Positions 10,569 through 22,112 of a stretch of DNA of 64,000 nt are shown here, one piece after another. Numbering within the stretch: the first letter of the stretch is position 1; the number at the start of each line of letters is the position of its first letter. Both the position numbers and the translations under genes were made by a program. The notes beneath the pieces are model-generated. The model was not told where the DNA came from. It did not search any database and saw only the letters and a program-made list of their open reading frames with translations. The stretch is from Vespula vulgaris. Taxonomy: Eukaryota; Arthropoda; Insecta; Hymenoptera; Vespidae. Location of the stretch: positions 869,501-933,500 of the forward strand of contig NC_066588.1 in NCBI RefSeq assembly GCF_905475345.1. Direction: 5' to 3'.

Positions 10569-11853
10569 CAGACATATATGTATGTGTATAAAAATACTCA
10601 TAGAAGTAGTGCTTTGTTATGAAAAATGTGGACAAAGCAGTTACTTCCTAGAAAATTTCTATGGTAATTTGTCGATCCAAGAATAAATTTGATATTAATA
10701 ATTAAATTCTATTAATATATTACCTACCACATAATATGGATAGTTGTGAATTAAAAGCGACAACACCAACTCACACGACTTTACCCCAGAGATTTCTTTC
10801 CTTTTCCTATATGCCAACTTTGCCTCTTTAGTGCTTCCATCTTTCGACGGTATATTGAATTGATAATTGGTCACGTGATATTTCGTTAAAACTTATACTT
10901 CATAACTATTCTTCATAATTATGAAAGCTGTCAATTCTGTAAATAATAAAAAATATTGTTATTAACATTCTATAACAAGAATGTCCCTTTTAAGAGATTA
11001 TACATAGAAAAATTATATTATGATAGAAATGTTAATACCCCGTGAATGAGGTTAGAGTTTTTGGAAATTAAAAACATGTCTAATCTAGTAAATTATACAA
11101 AATTTATAATACCATATTCGTAATTATCGAAGATGCTGTCGTTGTATAAATATTCGTCTTTATCCTCTTCATTGTCATCCTTCGTTGACTTCTTTAAAAT
11201 AATACAATATAATGCTGCGAAGTAATCGATTGTATAACTTCTGAAACATAATTCATCAAAGTAACCTCAAAATAAACAATTGAATAAATGTTCGTTGTAT
11301 ATATGCGTGTGCGAGTGTATATATATATACATATAAAGTAATTTAACTCACAAGCAGTATTGAATTAATTCGATATTGTAAGCCATTTAAGACACTATAG
11401 CAAACATAGCAAGTGACAAGTGAGGTTAGTGAAAGAATTTAGTCACGTGACAATTCTAAATGCTCTCGTGGAACTACATATAGATACGCACCACTACATA
11501 CACACACACACACACACAACGGTGATATTTCGTGACCAACACATAGAGATATGGAAACTACATAAATACAGATAGCTTATAAACCTTATCAATACAAACA
11601 GAAAGTTAACAGATGCCTGATTCTTGAATTAGATTAAAAATATATAAAAAAATGCGTATATATTAACGATAAACAAATTGGAAAAATTACGATCAATTTT
11701 TTATTTGAAGTTTCATTTTGACTCACCAAATAAGTGTATTTTTCATTGATAGCAATGTTTTGTAACATTGTTAGGTTATGTTGATCTGTCAAAGTGTTCT
11801 TTTCTGCTTCAATTATTTATCAATAAATATAAAAATTAAAATTTATATATAAA
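9817..11853. promoter_or_regulatory. Divergent region between ZMYND8 and MTMR9
   Basis: About 2 kb separate the two divergent start codons. On the minus strand there is an acceptor at 9835/9834 (CATTTAG) just upstream of the ZMYND8 ATG, and a donor GT|GTGAGT at 10775/10774. A non-coding first exon of ZMYND8 at about 10775-10960 is therefore plausible. Two E-box palindromes sit nearby: TCACGTGA at 10871-10878 and GTCACGTGAC at 11442-11451. The remainder is AT-rich with (CA)n at 10541-10558 and 11501-11518 and (TA)n tracts. No coding frame is present. Confidence 0.5.
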
Positions 11854-14107
11854 ATGGAATGTGGACATTTAATTTTGATTCCAAAGGTCGACAATGTTGT
11901 ATTAATTGATAAAAGTGATAGTAATAATAAAAGTTTGGAAGGAACGTTATGTATTAGTAGCCACAATCTTATCTTATCTTCAAGACAAGGTGATGAACAG
12001 GAGTTATGGGTGAGATTTTTATAATAATATTAAATTAAATCAATAATATTAAATAAGATCGATAGATATCATATAAATATTAATATCGTATTTTATTCAT
12101 TTTATAAATATTACTAAATTATCTACTTTCCTTAGCTTATATATAGGAATATTGATGTAATAGAAAAAAAATTAAATACTCAAAGTCCTGGAGGCAGTAT
12201 CATATTAAAATGTAAAGATTTTCGTGTACTTCAATTGGATATTAATTCTACAGATGATTTAATCAGTGTCATGTTATCTATAGAGAGATTAGCATCATTA
12301 GGTAGCTATATTTAGATCTATAATTTTTAATAATATAATATGTCATTCATTGTCATCATATAATGCATTATGTACTTTTGCAGAACAAACACTTCAATAT
12401 CCCTTTTTCTATAGACCAAAAGCAACAAATGTAATACAAATAGAAGATGGATGGACAGCATTTGCTCCTGTTTCAGAATGGTCTAGATTATTGGCTGCAT
12501 ACGCCGATGAATGGAGAATCAGTTACTTGAATATAGATTACAAAGTTTGTAATTCTTACCCATCAGCTGTTATAGTACCTAGACATATAGAAGATAAAGT
12601 TATAATATCTTCTGCTAGTTTTCGAGATGGTGGTAGATTTCCTGTTTTATGTTATAGACACGAAGGCGGGGTAAAAATACAAAAATCAATGCTATTTGAC
12701 TATTATTAAGGAAATGTAAAAATATTTAATTTTACATATTTTATTTTTTATAGAGTGTTCTATTACGGAGTAGTCAGCCAATGTGTGGTGCTACTGGTAA
12801 AAGATGTAAGGAAGATGAAAGGTTGTTAAATGCAGTCTTAGGTCCTGGGAGACGAGGGTATGTATTAATCATTGACATAAAATAATTCAATTACAATTTA
12901 GAATGATTAAATGGAAACTTATTGCCAGGTATATAGTAGATACAAGATCTGTTACCCAAGCTCAAAGTTCAAGAGCGAAGGGTGGTGGTACAGAAATGGA
13001 TGCTGCTTATCCTCAATGGAGAAAAGTACATAAAGCGGTGCCACGGCCTCATGATTTAGCAGACAGTTTTTTTAAATTAATAGAGGCTTGTAATGATGTG
13101 GCTAGTTCTACGTCACAATGGTTGTCTAGACTTGAAAGCAGTGGATGGTTAACTGCCGTTCAAAGTGCTTTAAATGCTGCTTGTGTAACTGCTCAGTGTC
13201 TACATCAGGAAGTTGCAGCTGTGTTAGTTCATGGTATAAGGAATAAATATATTCTTAACAATTTTAAATAATAATATAATACAAATGAATATATATATAT
13301 TTTTGTCCATTGTAGGAAGTACAGGTAGAGATTCAACATTAATTGTGACAAGTTTGGCACAAGCAATATTGAATCCTGATTGCCGTACCGTACGTGGTCT
13401 ACAAGCTCTTATAGAACGAGAATGGTTACAAGCTGGTCATCAGTTTTTTACTCGAACACGGCACGGACCATATCATCCTTCTCATTCTCAAAGTCCAACA
13501 CATGCTCCAACGTTCTTACTTTTTCTTGATTGTCTTTACCAGCTTTATTATCAATTTCAATTTAGTTTCGAATATAGAGTGGATTTATTGATAGAATTAT
13601 ATAGACATAGCTACTGTTCAGAATTCGGAACATTTTTAGGTACATTAATAAATTTATACAAATTTTCGAAATACTTTAATATATTAATTATATATTACTT
13701 TTATAGGTGATTCAGAAGCAGAACGAGTCCAACTTCAATTGTCTGAACATACTTATAGTTTATGGTCTTACATGAATCAACCAGAAGTATTAGAAAAATG
13801 GTTAAATCCTTTGTATGATCCAAATCCTGGGGTTATTTGGCCTAGTGTTGCACCTATCAGTATTCAATTGTGGAAAGAACTTTATCTTGCACACACCAGT
13901 GCTTCGTCCTGGAATGGTGCTCTTTCTTGTGCAAAACAAATAAAACAAAATCATTTAGCTGTGAAAAAAGTAGCTGTCCAATTACATGCACAAATCAAAC
14001 GTGCATTAGAGGAAATTCGTGAGAATCCTGATATGTCTTTCGATTTTGACGTTCAGGAAGAACACACTCTTGTAGCACAATTAAGTTTAGAATCGCAAAG
14101 CACTTGA
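11854..14107 (+). CDS. MTMR9: Myotubularin-related protein 9, catalytically dead
   Basis: MTMR9 is a pseudophosphatase of the myotubularin family. It binds active partners such as MTMR6/7/8 through its coiled coil and modulates their action on PI3P and PI(3,5)P2 on endosomal membranes. Exons are 11854-12009, 12136-12301, 12384-12670, 12754-12857, 12929-13233, 13316-13639 and 13707-14107. They total 1,743 nt or 580 aa, against about 549 in human. Residues 1 to about 110 form the PH-GRAM region, followed by the phosphatase-like domain with NIDYKVCNSYPSAVIVP and the WLSRLESSGWL segment. At 338-347 the active-site loop reads VHGSTGRDST where active enzymes have VHCSDGWDRT. Both the catalytic Cys and the Arg are lost (Gly340, Ser346), as known for MTMR9. 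The C-terminus (about 510-560) is predicted coiled coil. The ATG follows short AT-rich DNA, and upstream regulation may be shared with ZMYND8. Confidence 0.93.
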
Positions 14108-14690
14108 TATAAATTATAATGATCTGAAAAGAAAAAAACTTCATATTGTCCTAATATTTTGTAAATTTAATTTTATCTGATATAATGTTAATGGATAAGT
14201 AATTGTCACATTTGCCAATAGATCCATGTTCATACTTTATTATACGATTATACAATTATTAATATTTATTTAATTAATGTTTTTCTACACTTTGATTGTA
14301 TCAGAAATAGTTTATTATCTTTTATGAAGATTAAGAAAAAAAAAAAAATAAGTATGAGCATGACTAAACAAAATTTTATAATATAAATTGATGAACATTT
14401 TAGCAATATATGTGAAAATTATATTGTCAACATGATATTTAAAAGGTCTTCATATATAAAGTACTTATCTATGCAAAGAAAAAGAAAGAAAGAAATTTTA
14501 AATAGTATCTAGTAATACTTTAAATATTATTTTAATATTATGTATAATACGTAACAAAATTTGGTAATCGATTATTACTTTTTCCAATGAAACAAATAAT
14601 ATTTTAATTGACAAAGTTACATGAAATATATACACACACACACACACACATATATATATACATAGATATTAATAAAGTAATGATGTGTAT
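14108..14690. other. MTMR9 3' flank
   Basis: This AT-rich stretch contains an A-run near 14337-14348 and a (CA)n-(TA)n microsatellite at 14631-14660. It presumably holds the MTMR9 3' UTR. No AATAAA stands close to the stop codon, so the cleavage site is unclear. Confidence 0.4.
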
Positions 14691-15625
14691 AATCGTCCTT
14701 CAAATTGTTTATTTGGAGGTACGTAGTATAGTAGTACAAAGTTTTAAGAATATAAGCAAGTTTTTACCGTTATTTCGGTGGGAGAGGTTAAGGGGGTAGG
14801 ATTGATGTTTCGAAGGGAAAGAGGAGAAGATTGGAGGGGAACACGGCAGGTGTTCATACACAAAGAAACTGAAAGGAATCCCACGGCCATCGACTTGAGT
14901 TGTGAGAATCTTTCGTTTACGTGTTAGATCTGGTAAGAATGTACAAAATCTTGCTTTAATTTTATAGTTTTCTTTTTTTTTTTTTTTATTTCATGTAAAA
15001 GAAAAAATATAAATATCTTTTCTATAATGGAAACAAGCATTAAAAACTTCGAAATATGTATATAGTTAGATGTGTTGCTTGAAATTTGTATACAATTCGG
15101 ATGATCCAATTGATACATTAAATATTAAGAATATAATAAGTAATAATTTTTTTTCACAGCTAAAATCAATCAGAGCATAATCGATTTGAAAAATGATTAT
15201 AGATCGAATTTAAAGCCCGGTATCCTTGGATGAGTGTGGATCTAGTCACGAATAAAATCAAAAAACGTGGACTGAATTCAAACCCATCCAGGGCCGCCGG
15301 ATAATCGATTTTCTTCGGCAAGTTGTTGCTTTAAAGCAAAAAAATAAATTTTTCGTAGATATTATCTTGAGAAGAATCAGACACCACTAACTCCGTCAGC
15401 AGTCACAACGTAGAATGATGCGTTTGTAAACGCTGTTATAGTGGAAATTATAGGTAGGGGAATCGAGAGAAGGGGACTTGGAGGTTTGCCCTCCCTACTT
15501 CTTCGACCAGTAAAACCCTTAGAAGTGGGAGAAAGGCCCCTACAGAATCACACAAAGAAAGATTTACACGGAACATCTCGCTTGGAATTAAATGATATTG
15601 CTGACATCGTGAAACCATTATAGAA
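14690..15625 (+). ncRNA. Possible two-exon non-coding transcript
   Basis: Two patches richer in GC than their surroundings lie between MTMR9 and GOSR2. The first ends at a good plus-strand donor, CTG|GTAAGA (14932/14933). The second starts after TTTTTTTTCACAG (acceptor at 15159/15160). Neither patch holds a long frame. Within the second, a GGAGG/CCTCC pair at about 15479-15496 and longer flanking complementarity suggest an RNA hairpin. I do not recognise the sequence as RNase P, 7SK, a U snRNA or a tRNA. It could equally be a conserved regulatory region or the 5' end of an unseen gene. Confidence 0.25.
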
Positions 15626-15854
15626 TGTATTTTTTTCAGTCTGAAATTACTACGTTGATCTCTAGATCTCTAGAGTCTCATTTATTTAAATATATACAAA
15701 TATTTATATTAAAATTTTCCTAATAATTTTAACACATGGATCGCATCAAAATCAAAATCTTAATACTTTAAATAAGGCAATATTAAATATATTTGTTGGA
15801 GTGTATCAAGCATGTATATAAACACGTTTATCATTGTTTATGTCCTTTCTCTTT
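15626..15854. other. GOSR2 3' UTR region
   Basis: This AT-rich stretch lies downstream of the GOSR2 stop codon on the minus strand. The complement of AATAAA at 15681-15686 would serve as its polyadenylation signal, about 170 bp after the stop. Confidence 0.45.
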
Positions 15855-16608
15855 CTACGTAAGATAAATAATGACTAGGATTATCACTATGCATGTAAAA
15901 AGCATACCGCCGACTAAAATAAATCCATCTTGACGAGCTCTATGTTCTATAAGCCTCATAGTTGTATTTGAAAGACCTAAAGTGTTACCGATATCTATCA
16001 AACGTTTGTGAGCTCCTTTTAAAGTAATTCTTTGCGATCTTAGACTATCTAAGATTCCTGTTCCATGCGAAATAAGATCGTCTACACCATTTACTGCATT
16101 TCGTAAACTATAATTATGTTGTGTATTTTGATCTATCATAATATCAATGTGATCATTCGCAGTAAATGTTTGCGACAATAATGCTTCCCGCTCTGCTTCT
16201 TCTTGTTGCTTTCTAATTAATTGATTTCTCCAACTATTTAACGCAGCATTCAAATGACGGCTGTCGTATTTAAGTTGATCGACTCTCATTTTTGCATTTT
16301 GTCTTTTGAAAGGCGAAATAGGCGAAATGGATCCTTTTAAACAAAGTACATCTAGTCGTTCACAGTTACTGAAAGCATTTGTTAAAAACTACGTTTAGTA
16401 AACAAGTTATAAACTATTACTGCAAAAATAATTAATAAAAGCAACAATAAAATTGTTGCTTTGGCTACCTGTTGATCAGACTGATTTTGAATTCTATGGC
16501 ATTTTCTATTTCCTTTAAATCCAGGTTAGGAGATCTTTTTTCCAATTGCGAAAAAAGAAGTTGCGTTTCTTGAACCAATTTATTTGTCTGATGATATAAC
16601 GTCTCCAT
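15855..16608 (-). CDS. GOSR2: Golgi SNAP receptor complex member 2 (membrin)
   Basis: Membrin is a Qb-SNARE of the cis-Golgi. It forms the ER-to-Golgi fusion complex with syntaxin 5, Bet1 and Sec22 and is anchored by its C-terminal membrane span. Exons on the minus strand are 16608-16469 and 16368-15855, totalling 654 nt or 217 aa (human about 212). The N-terminal helical region carries METLYHQTNKLVQETQLLFS. RQNAKMRVDQLKYD is strongly family-specific. The SNARE motif runs through ILDSLRSQRITLKGAHKRL to LGLSNTTMRLIEHRA, with the zero-layer Gln in the SQR. The last ~23 residues (GFILVGGMLFTCIVIILVIIYLT) are a single hydrophobic tail anchor. The start was placed at 16608 because the upstream in-frame sequence is not family-like. 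The gene lies head to head with CTNNBL1, 445 bp apart. Confidence 0.95.
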
Positions 16609-17053
16609 ATTTTGGTCAAACTTATTTCGAAATTCTTTTGCAAAACTAAGTTTTAGCAATAATTGTAGGATAAACTTATGACGTGTACCTACAAACATAC
16701 ATTGAACATATTGAATGAACCCAAGTGTAGAAAAAAGGCGACATCTTTGATATGACATACGTAATTACAAGTTGTAACCACAGAAAAATTTTGATCAATA
16801 ATAACAGATTAAATTAATTTAAATGCAAATTTTTATTATTTTTTTCTCCTAGTTCATTGATTTTAATATGATACAATTTATTTAACATTTATTTAACAGC
16901 TACATTATTTGATACCTGTCAAAAATTTTATTACTTTACGAATGAACGTTTGCAGCGCCATTTTGTTATTAAAATCAACGACGCTTACTGGTGTGACATT
17001 GTACTAAATGTACCTATGTAAATAAAGAAATAATTTTAGTGCATATTTTTGAT
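16609..17053. promoter_or_regulatory. Bidirectional promoter between GOSR2 and CTNNBL1
   Basis: Only 445 bp separate two divergent start codons, so both promoters and both 5' UTRs must lie here. The DNA is AT-rich with one less AT-rich spot near 16945-17000. I see no TATA box in a convincing position. Shared regulation is inferred from distance only. Confidence 0.5.
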
Positions 17054-19564
17054 ATGGATATTGGTGAATTATTATCTTATAAGGTAATTTTTATAAATTA
17101 TATATAGGTTACGTAGAAAATCAGAATATAAAAATCTTATATTCAATTATATTATATAGCGACAAATTTAACCTTACTTTTTAAAACATTTTCGCTATAA
17201 TTTATCTGAATGTATTTTCTTTATGAATTAACTTGATTATAAAATCTTATGTACATATTAAATATTATTTATCCAGCCACCTAACACACCAAAGCGTCCA
17301 ACAATTGGAGAAGAAGATGACGACGAAGAATGGGAAAGTTCTAAGAAACCAAAGAGAGTTATTAAAACACCATATCATGCACGTCAAAGACAAATAAGAG
17401 AGACAGATGAACAGACTCCAATTAGAAATAATGAACCTCCAACTCCGATAAGGGCTGCATTGCCTTCGCCTGCCAATGATGTGGTTGAGCCACAGTTAAC
17501 AGAAAAAGAAAAACAAGACATTTTAAAATATGTAGAGACTGAAGCACCTGAAGTAGAGGCATTGGATGAAGCTACTTTAAAAAGAATGGTTTTACTATTT
17601 GAAAAGAGAGCTCTTAGAAATCAAGAAATGAGAGTTAAATTTCCAGATCAGCCAGAAAAGTAAGTCATATATTTCAATATAACTTTTGTATTTATACTTG
17701 ATATACAATTCTTTTAATTGTATTTTTATAAATTTCATAGGTTTATAGAATCTGAAGTTGAACTTCACGAAACACTTCAAGAATTACATGTCGTTGCAAC
17801 TAATCCAGATCTTTATCCATTAATGGTAGAACTTGGTGCAGTACCTTCGTTACTTGAACTGTTATCTCACGAAAATACAGATATAGCAGTTGGTATAGTG
17901 GATCTTTTACAAGAACTTACAGACGTTGATATTTTACATGAGAGTCAAGAAGGAGCAGATACTCTCATAGATGCATTATTGGAACAGCAAGTTAGTGCTC
18001 TTCTTGTTCAAAATTTGGAGAGGTTAGATGAAAATGTGAAAGAAGAAAGTGATGGAGTACATAATACACTTGGTATATATCATTTTATATATTTAAAATA
18101 TATTTGTGTATAATTATATTAAATCTATTTATTTATTATAGCCATATTTGAAAATTTATTGGAATTTAGACCAGAATTATGTACCGATGCTGGGAAACAG
18201 GGCTTAATGCAATGGTTGTTACGTAGAATTAAAGCAAAAATGCCATTTGATGCGAATAAACTTTATGCCAGTGAACTTTTATCAATTCTTGTACAAAACA
18301 CGCCTGAAAATAGGTTACTTCTAGGTGATCTTGATGGTATTGATGTACTGTTACAACAATTAGCTGTATGTTCCATTTTATTATATGTTTGTTGTTTATA
18401 TGTATTAGAACTTAATTTTATGTTATATTATTTTAATATTGTTTATTATTTACAGTACTACAAACGACACGACCCTCAAACTGCCGAAGAACAAGAAATG
18501 ATGGAGAATTTATTTAATGTTTTATGTTCGAATTTAATGGCTACTGTAAATAGAGATAGATTTTTACGTGGTGAAGGATTACAATTAATGAATTTAATGT
18601 TGCGAGAAAAAAAAATGTCACGTAACGGTTCTCTTAAGGTAAGTTTTTTTTTTCTTTCTTTTTTTAATGTTTAAGGAAATAAAGTATTGTATGAAAATAT
18701 TATAGGTTTTAGATCATGCTATGAACGGACCTGACGGGAAAGATAATTGTAGTAAATTTGTTGACATACTTGGACTTAGAACAATCTTTCCTCTTTTTAT
18801 GAAAACTCCAACTAAAAATAGAAAACGAATGCTTACAGCAGAAGAACATGAAGGTAAAAAGTAATAAGATGAATTAATTCACTACAAAAGATTTTGTTTA
18901 TATAAAATTAAATCCTCTTGCAGAACACGTGGTATCGATAATAGCAAGTATGTTGAGAAATTGTAAAGGACAACAACGTCAGAGATTACTTAGTAAATTT
19001 ACAGAAAATGATTATGAAAAAGTGGATAGATTAATGGAATTACATTTTAAATACTTAGAAAAAGTCGAAGAAGTTGAGAAAACTGCAAAAGTTAATACGA
19101 TACAATAAAATAAGAATTTTCTTTTTACGTTTACATTTACATTACATTTTTACATTTATTGTTAATCTGAAATTAACGAATTATATTATTTAAAAATATA
19201 GGATGACGAAGATGAAGAAGAGTCTTATCTTAGACGATTAGATGGAGGATTATTTATATTGCAATTGGTAGATTACGTTCTCTTAGAAGCTTGTACTGGT
19301 TGTCCTCCTGCAGTAAAACAAAGAGTTACAAGAATTTTAGCTCAAAGACGAGCATCTCTTAAAACTATCAGACATATTATGAGAGGTAAAAGTGTATATA
19401 AAAAATGTTATAAAAATATTTTTCAAAGGACTTATTTTTTGTTGAACACACATATATATATTTATGATTTCATAGAATATGCCGGAAATCTTGGAGATGC
19501 TGGAGACACAGAATGGAGGGAGGCAGAGCAGCAACACATACTGCAATTAATCGATAAATTTTGA
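17054..19564 (+). CDS. CTNNBL1: Beta-catenin-like protein 1
   Basis: CTNNBL1 is a nuclear armadillo-fold protein that associates with the Prp19/CDC5L spliceosome complex. Exons are 17054-17083, 17277-17659, 17741-18072, 18142-18365, 18456-18638, 18706-18853, 18924-19090, 19202-19385 and 19476-19564. They total 1,740 nt or 579 aa (human 563). The basic N-terminus holds KKPKRVIKTPYHARQ, a probable nuclear localisation signal. Family blocks follow: ELHVVATNPDLYPLMVELG, GIVDLLQELTD, EEQEMMENLFN, GEGLQLMNLMLREKKMSR, DHAMNGPDGKDN, FVDILGLRTIFPLFMK, FTENDYEKVDRLMELHFKYL and YLRRLDGGLFILQ. Nearly all introns have good GT-AG ends. The exception is the donor after TAK (GTTAAT at 19091), chosen because it restores the frame; this junction is uncertain. 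Confidence 0.95.
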
Positions 19565-20560
19565 TTTATTTAAACTTTCAATATACTACAATTAATCAAT
19601 AAATTTCGACTTCGTTTGGAACGATTTTTAAGTATGTGATATATTTGAACAGTAAGAACACACATGAATAGTACGTTATTGTAATGATATAAGAAAAATA
19701 ATTCCATATCAAAGTATAAAGTATACCGAGAACTTAAACAAATTTTTGTATCAATACTAGTCGAAGATAAACGATTTTCACTCAACTACATAAAGGGTTA
19801 TTTGATAATTTTTTAGAATAAAAAAAAAAAAAATTGCTGTACACTAGATCGATTTTTTTATCGTAACGAACAATTTCATTTACATATTTGGTGCTAAATT
19901 CAAGTGATATAAATTTTCTATTAGTATTGACCATTTATCGAGGATAAGATCCTCATTTTACATTAATGGATTATCGAGTAAAAACACCCTAAGGTACACA
20001 AATAAAATGGAAGAGATTACAAAGTCGATCATACAAAAATGTTATAACATTGACCGTTATGTCGATCTTAAACAAAATCATTGGAATTTTGCGTGATATT
20101 GTACGCGTTTACGAATCGGACGAAACGTCTTACGAAATCAAAAGATACCAGAATGGCGCTTTGTTCGACTCTTTATACATCAAGAACCTTGAAAAGAAAC
20201 AATTTGGCCTGCTCAACTATATTATCAAGAAAACCAAAACGAAAGAAATACAGAGATTCAACGAACGTGATAATATATTATATTTTCAGAAGCACTCGCT
20301 ACAACTTGTGCTGCATTTAGAATTTGTTGTGAGTCAGGTGAGTCCAAGAACTTTATCTTATTTATTTTTTTATAGTACAAGTAATATATAAAAATTGTAA
20401 TCTGGCGATTAGAAGTTTTAAAAGATATATTAGAATATTCCTTACATAAAAAATCGATAATGGGAATTTCGTAATAATTGGAAAATATTTTAACAACGAT
20501 ATATACGATGATATACAAGCTTACAAGTCATATTTGATATAATATATTCGTTTATTTTTG
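19565..20560. other. Intergenic region downstream of CTNNBL1
   Basis: This AT-rich stretch separates CTNNBL1 from the next promoter. It contains an A-run at 19820-19833. The one stretch with ordinary amino-acid composition is the frame at 20050-20391, listed separately. Confidence 0.45.
20050..20391 (+). other. Unclassified 113-codon open frame, possible exon or decayed element
   Basis: The frame encodes a sequence of ordinary composition (for example ILRDIVRVYESDETSYEIKRYQNG) and not the low-complexity product typical of this region. A strong donor, CAG|GTGAGT, lies near its end at 20338/20339. I recognise no family. The other two plus-strand frames here also contain open stretches with charged residues, as in a frame-shifted remnant of a coding element. 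It could be a first exon, a transposon relic or chance. Confidence 0.2.
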
Positions 20561-21060
20561 CCGCGTAAAAAATGCCGTAGAGGAAGTGCATGCGCTCATC
20601 CCCTATCTTTTTCGTTTCCATGACAACCCACGTGGGCGCATGCGCATTTCATCGATTTATTCGCGTATAGAAAACGGTGTACATGTGTACGTGCGTGCGT
20701 GTATGTGTGTGTGTGTGCGAGAGAGAGAGAGAGAGAGAGAGAGAAATACGAGGATGCAAAGATACGCAGAGCGTCTTCAGTGCAGCCGAAAACGTGAATA
20801 GTAGGAGGAATGGAGAAAGACTGATTTATTTTTCGTTCTCGTTCATAGTTTATTTTCAAACGTCAGTGTCGGTGGTTATACGCGCACGTTTCACCCTCTC
20901 TTCGATTTCACGTCGTGAAATAGAAGCGCCGGGTTTGTTGGTGGGGTCAACGCACCGTATACGATCGATCGTGATTGGTCGTTCGCGGTGACGTTAACCA
21001 ATCGGGTTGCGCCCTTCCTCCTTAGCCGAAAGTTAGCTGCACGAGTGAGCCAGTCGTTGC
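20561..21060 (+). promoter_or_regulatory. Probable promoter of the PPP2R3 transcription unit
   Basis: GC and CpG content rise sharply here compared with the flanks. Visible sites include GCGCATGCGC at 20636-20645 (the palindrome bound by NRF1 and its insect counterpart Ewg), a near copy at about 20587-20596, and a compact cluster of an inverted CCAAT (ATTGG, 20974-20978), a TGACGT half-CRE (20989-20994) and a direct CCAAT (20998-21002). A (GA)n tract lies at 20719-20744. Transcription probably starts downstream of the CCAAT cluster. That this drives PPP2R3 rests on it being the next plus-strand gene. Confidence 0.5.
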
Positions 21061-21391
21061 TGCAAGCTTCGAAGGTGCGGTCGTTGTGTCTGTGTCGTTG
21101 CCACTCGTGCTGTGTTTTTGCGAGTGTGTTTCTCTTTTCCCCCCTTTTACTCGTTTGTTTTTTTTTCTTCTCCTTCTCTCTTCTCGTTCATACGTTTATA
21201 CGACACATCGCGACGACGATAAAGAATTATCAACGAAATATGTAAAGAACGTTCACGTGTCGACGATATTTCATATTTGTGCATCTCGTGCCGGTGACAG
21301 AGACGATAATTATCTTTCCTGTGGAGAAGTCAGGACACGATTCAGGACGACAGATCTTCCGAAGATTTTCTCACGGGAAAACGGGCGCTAC
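21040..21391 (+). other. PPP2R3A: Probable 5' non-coding exon of PPP2R3
   Basis: Downstream of the promoter cluster the sequence stays less AT-rich up to a good donor, GCTACG|GTAAGT, at 21391/21392. After that it becomes (CCA)n and T-rich and looks intronic. No long AUG-initiated frame crosses the donor in a family-like way, so the exon is taken as untranslated. The next acceptors compatible with the first coding exon are near 47742 or 47799, implying a first intron of about 26 kb. Confidence 0.4.
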
Positions 21392-22112
21392 GGTAAGTCG
21401 ATTTCAACCACCACCACCACCACCACCACCACTACCACCTTCTCCTCTTTTCCACCCTCTTCCTCATCCCCTCTTTTTATATATTTCACTCGATTTATTG
21501 TATACATACATATATTTTATAAACATCTTATTTAGATTTTATCGTCATTGTTTACCTATTTAACGATCGCCGATTTTCGGGTATCACAGCGACATTTTTC
21601 GATTCCTTTTTTCTTTCCTATACTCGTTTCCAAAATCTAACTACGTATTATTTAATCTACGTATTCGTTTAATACAACTTCGCAAGACGCAAGCAAGCTC
21701 CATTGGAAAACAAATTATTTCGAATTTTATACGTTTCGTACCCATTAAGCGTAATTTAAGCGGTAATGGAAAATAGAGATAGTTCTCTTATCTTCTCGAA
21801 CTAAATTAAATACATTTAAAAATACAAGATATCAAAGTTGTGTGTAATGTCGTATAGAACGTTATATTCGTGAAGCATTGTCATGTGTGTACATATATGT
21901 ATCTATTCCTTCGTAGTAACGTAAGCTAATTTTTTGGTTATATTCTCGTAATGTTGATGATGTCATTAGATAAAGAGGGAGATTCAAATGGTTACGTACG
22001 TATTTTCAAATCTTTGATTTACTATGCACCACACGGCGTATTGTAAAATTTAAAGGAGTTTAAAAAAATTAACCTTTTTGATAGAAAAGGTTTATATTAA
22101 TATATTATTTTC

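Noticed and set aside
15285..15300. tRNA B-box-like sequence on the minus strand (TTTGAATTC context)
   Set aside because: No matching A box, anticodon arm or acceptor stem could be placed around it.
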